A stretch of DNA of 64,000 nucleotides from Nymphaea colorata (lineage: Eukaryota; Streptophyta; Magnoliopsida; Nymphaeales; Nymphaeaceae), in the NCBI RefSeq assembly GCF_008831285.2, contig NC_045141.1, forward strand, positions 1,676,001-1,740,000, read 5' to 3'. The translations under genes were made by a program, and so were the position numbers. A model generated the notes under the pieces. It worked only from the letters and a program-made list of their open reading frames with translations, was not told the DNA's origin and ran no database searches. Position 1 is the first letter of the stretch. Every line of letters starts with the position of its first letter. Below, one piece after another: positions 50,701-53,700 of the stretch.

Positions 50701-53700
50701 GGTTGGATATCCGGGGACACTGAATTGACAATCCAGGTTTTGACCTGGTTGTCTTCAAGAAACCATGTATCCCAAGCCAGACTATCTGCAGCAGGTTCAA
50801 CCTTTCTCCCATTCACATAGGCAATGCGTCCTCGCCCAGCAATCCCCATGGTAATCGCAGCAGACCATCGGGAATAGTTCTCCTTGGTAAGTTGAATGGT
50901 GGTAACCTGAACCGGTACATGATCAGTCCGCGCAGACACAACATCAGGCAGAGTAGTGTTGACTGAAGAAGAAGACGAGTCAGCCATGATCACGAGGTAG
51001 AAGTGGCTGCCAAAGAACACACACAGCAGCAACCGAGAGAAGAGGTGAGATGACGCAGTCGGGGATCAACGGCGGAAGGGGGGGAGCTGCGGAAGCAGCA
51101 GGACGCGGCGGAAGCAGAGGGCCGCGCTTGGCAGCGCGCGCCGAGAAGAGGCGACGGCGGCGGACGTCGGCGTCGGCGGCGGCGGAGGCGTCAGCAGAGA
51201 CGTTGGCGTCGACAGTCACGACACCAGCGACGCAGCAGCGGTCACAGCCACGGCGGGGCAGCAAGGGCAGCGGCGGCGGTCACGGTCACGGCCACGGTGC
51301 GGCGACAGCGGCGGTGGTCACGGTCACGGCCAGGGCAGCGGCGGCGCAGCAAGGGCAGCGGCGGCGCAGCAAGGGCAGCGGCGGCGGTGGTGGTAGCGAC
51401 GGCGACGGTGGTAGCGGCGGCGGCAGTCAGGGTTGGAACTTCACAACCATAGAACAAAAAACAGATTTTGTTTTCTCCAAGTCCGACGGCTCTGATACCA
51501 TGTAGAAACAAAATGTGCACGAGAGAAGAAGAAAACACACGGATGTAACGTGGAAAACCCTCGACTCGAGGGAAGAAAAACCACGGGTGAGGAGGTCTGG
51601 TGCCCACTAGCCTCCAGACACTCTCTCTCTTCAACACTTCATTTAACACAAAGATTAGGGTTTACAGAAGTATAAGTAGTCCTAATTAGGACAAACCGGA
51701 TCGGGTACGGATCCGGACCCGAACAACAAAACCCGTCAACACTTTTAACTGATCATGTATATATGAAGGAAATGAAGAACTCCCGATAGAAACTGAAGGG
51801 CTCTTCATGTTATATGCGGTCTGGTTGTGCTTGTTCTACAAGACTTTCTGGTGAGATTTTTTGGAATTGGCAACTTTTCCGGCAGTTTTTCCAGTGACTT
51901 AGTTTTATTTAGTAGAATTTTCTATATTGTTTTCTTTTACTTAAAATCTTATTTTTTGTCTATGTATACCAGTGCCAGTACCCATACCTGTACCTGCCTA
52001 TGTGACATAGCATAGGAAATTGTAGCTTGATATATCGTGGTTCATGACGAAAATGAGAAACCATATTGTATTTTCCCTTGTGTTGGAACTAGTTACAACT
52101 GGTGAAGTATGGTGGTCTGTAATACTTGTCATGGTTTCTTGGTCTAGATGACGCAAGAGCTTTTTCTTCTTAATTTTCATTTTTCTATTAGTTTTAGTCA
52201 TCATACTATCCACACTTTTGTTCAGGTTTATTCTCTTTCTTTCCATTAAACCTAGTGGGAGTTTTGTATAAGTGGAGTTGATAAAAAGAGTCATGAGAAG
52301 CCCTTGTTCAAAATTGGGTCTTAAACCCATACAAAAGATAAAAGATTCCTTGATCTACTTGAGCCTTCTTTTTTTTTTTAATATAATTACATGTTTTTCC
52401 TAATTTCAGCTTTAATTGGTCAATTTGATTACAAGTGGAGGATAATTTGATGAGATAATTCTTTACATTTTTAACACCTTAAACACTTTTAGCCTTTTTT
52501 GGAAGGCAATAGTTATGAGCTGTATATTGTTGGATAAAAGTCCATAGTCACAAATAACGTCTCAGAGTTTTAAATAGTGAGGTTTTTTTTGGGTATAGTA
52601 CGGTAAAAAACAGAAAAAAATATGGTAAATTTTTAAGAATTTTTAAAAACTAAAAATGGGGGGAAAATAAAATAAGTGAGAAACTAATGATGCAAACATC
52701 AAAAGATAAGTAGATTTGCAACAAATAAAAAATAGAAAATGAAAAAAAACTGTTTGACATTAAAAAAACTGAAAAAAATGAAAAAACTGAGAAAAACGCA
52801 TTAAAAGCGCGTTAAACACGCATTTTTTTTAAAAAAAAGTGTTTTTTTAAGTTTTAGATGGTCAGTTAATTTATCGTATTTTTTCCCGTTTTTTTAAAAA
52901 AAAAACGTGTTTTCTGTGACTATAGGTAAAGCAGCCCTTGAGATATTCTCAAATCTCAATAGCTATTTTATAATAAATAGTTTTGTGGTCATTTTTGGTT
53001 CAGCACACTACTAATGTCTTGGCATTTTACATTTCTCAGTAATCTAGTTTTTTTAACATTATTCCATAGCCTTAGCTCTCTCATTTTTCTCAAGAGCTTT
53101 TTTAAAAATATTTTCATATTTAAAAAGGTTAGGAGTGGGTTGAATAATAATATCTCTTGGACGTCCCCACAGTTCTTGACCTTTGATCTGAGTCTCTATG
53201 TTTCCTGCCCACGTATTCTAATTGGATTTGCATGTAGAAACAAAATTAGAGTTGTTGAAAGTTGTTGATGTTGTTTTGATTACAATTGGCCATTTGAGAA
53301 CAGTTTTCACACATTTGGTAACTTTCTAAGATGAACTGATAAAAAACCAGCTTGATGTACCACAATCTTGCAGTAAGCATGGATTTCAAGGTATGAATAT
53401 CTCTACAAGAGTTTGAACCCTGCTCTCATTCTATGTGAAGCTGGCCTCCAACCAACAAGAATAAGTTTGAAAAGACTTAATTAATTGCGTAAGAAAGTGC
53501 TCTCAACACAAAAAGCTTATAAACAGCACAACAGACTCTCTCATAAGTACACTTGTACAGTAAGTCATAAGATTTGAATAGATAGAAAGTATTATTCAAG
53601 AAGCCAAAAGGGCTAAAAGCACAATATACAATATGGAGGAGATATCCTGTTTTTGTAAAGTATTACAAAGTTGCCGAGAGCTAGCCATTGAGCTAGCACC

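Larger units (their letters stand above)
46403..51741 (-). mobile_element. Ty1/copia element E, intact and apparently young
   Basis: LTRs of 241 bp at 46403-46643 and 51501-51741 differ at one position (GAAAGCACAC versus GAAAACACAC). CTTTT duplications flank it at 46398-46402 and 51742-51746. The primer-site complement GGCTCTGATACCA is at 51488-51500 and the polypurine complement CTCCCCCTCAAG starts at 46644. The polyprotein is one open frame. It is of the same family as D and H and is antisense within the kinase intron. Confidence 0.95.

Noticed and set aside
51050-51505. 151-codon + strand frame rich in Gly, Arg and Ala
   Set aside because: It lies antisense in the GC-rich repetitive leader of copia E and has no domain; composition explains the open frame.
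46234-52010. hAT-like element from CTACGTCAGTGGG to TATGTGACATAG with copia E inside
   Set aside because: The possible left end is weak and the 8-bp flanks (CTTCCCCA versus CATAGGAA) do not match; only the right terminus is kept.
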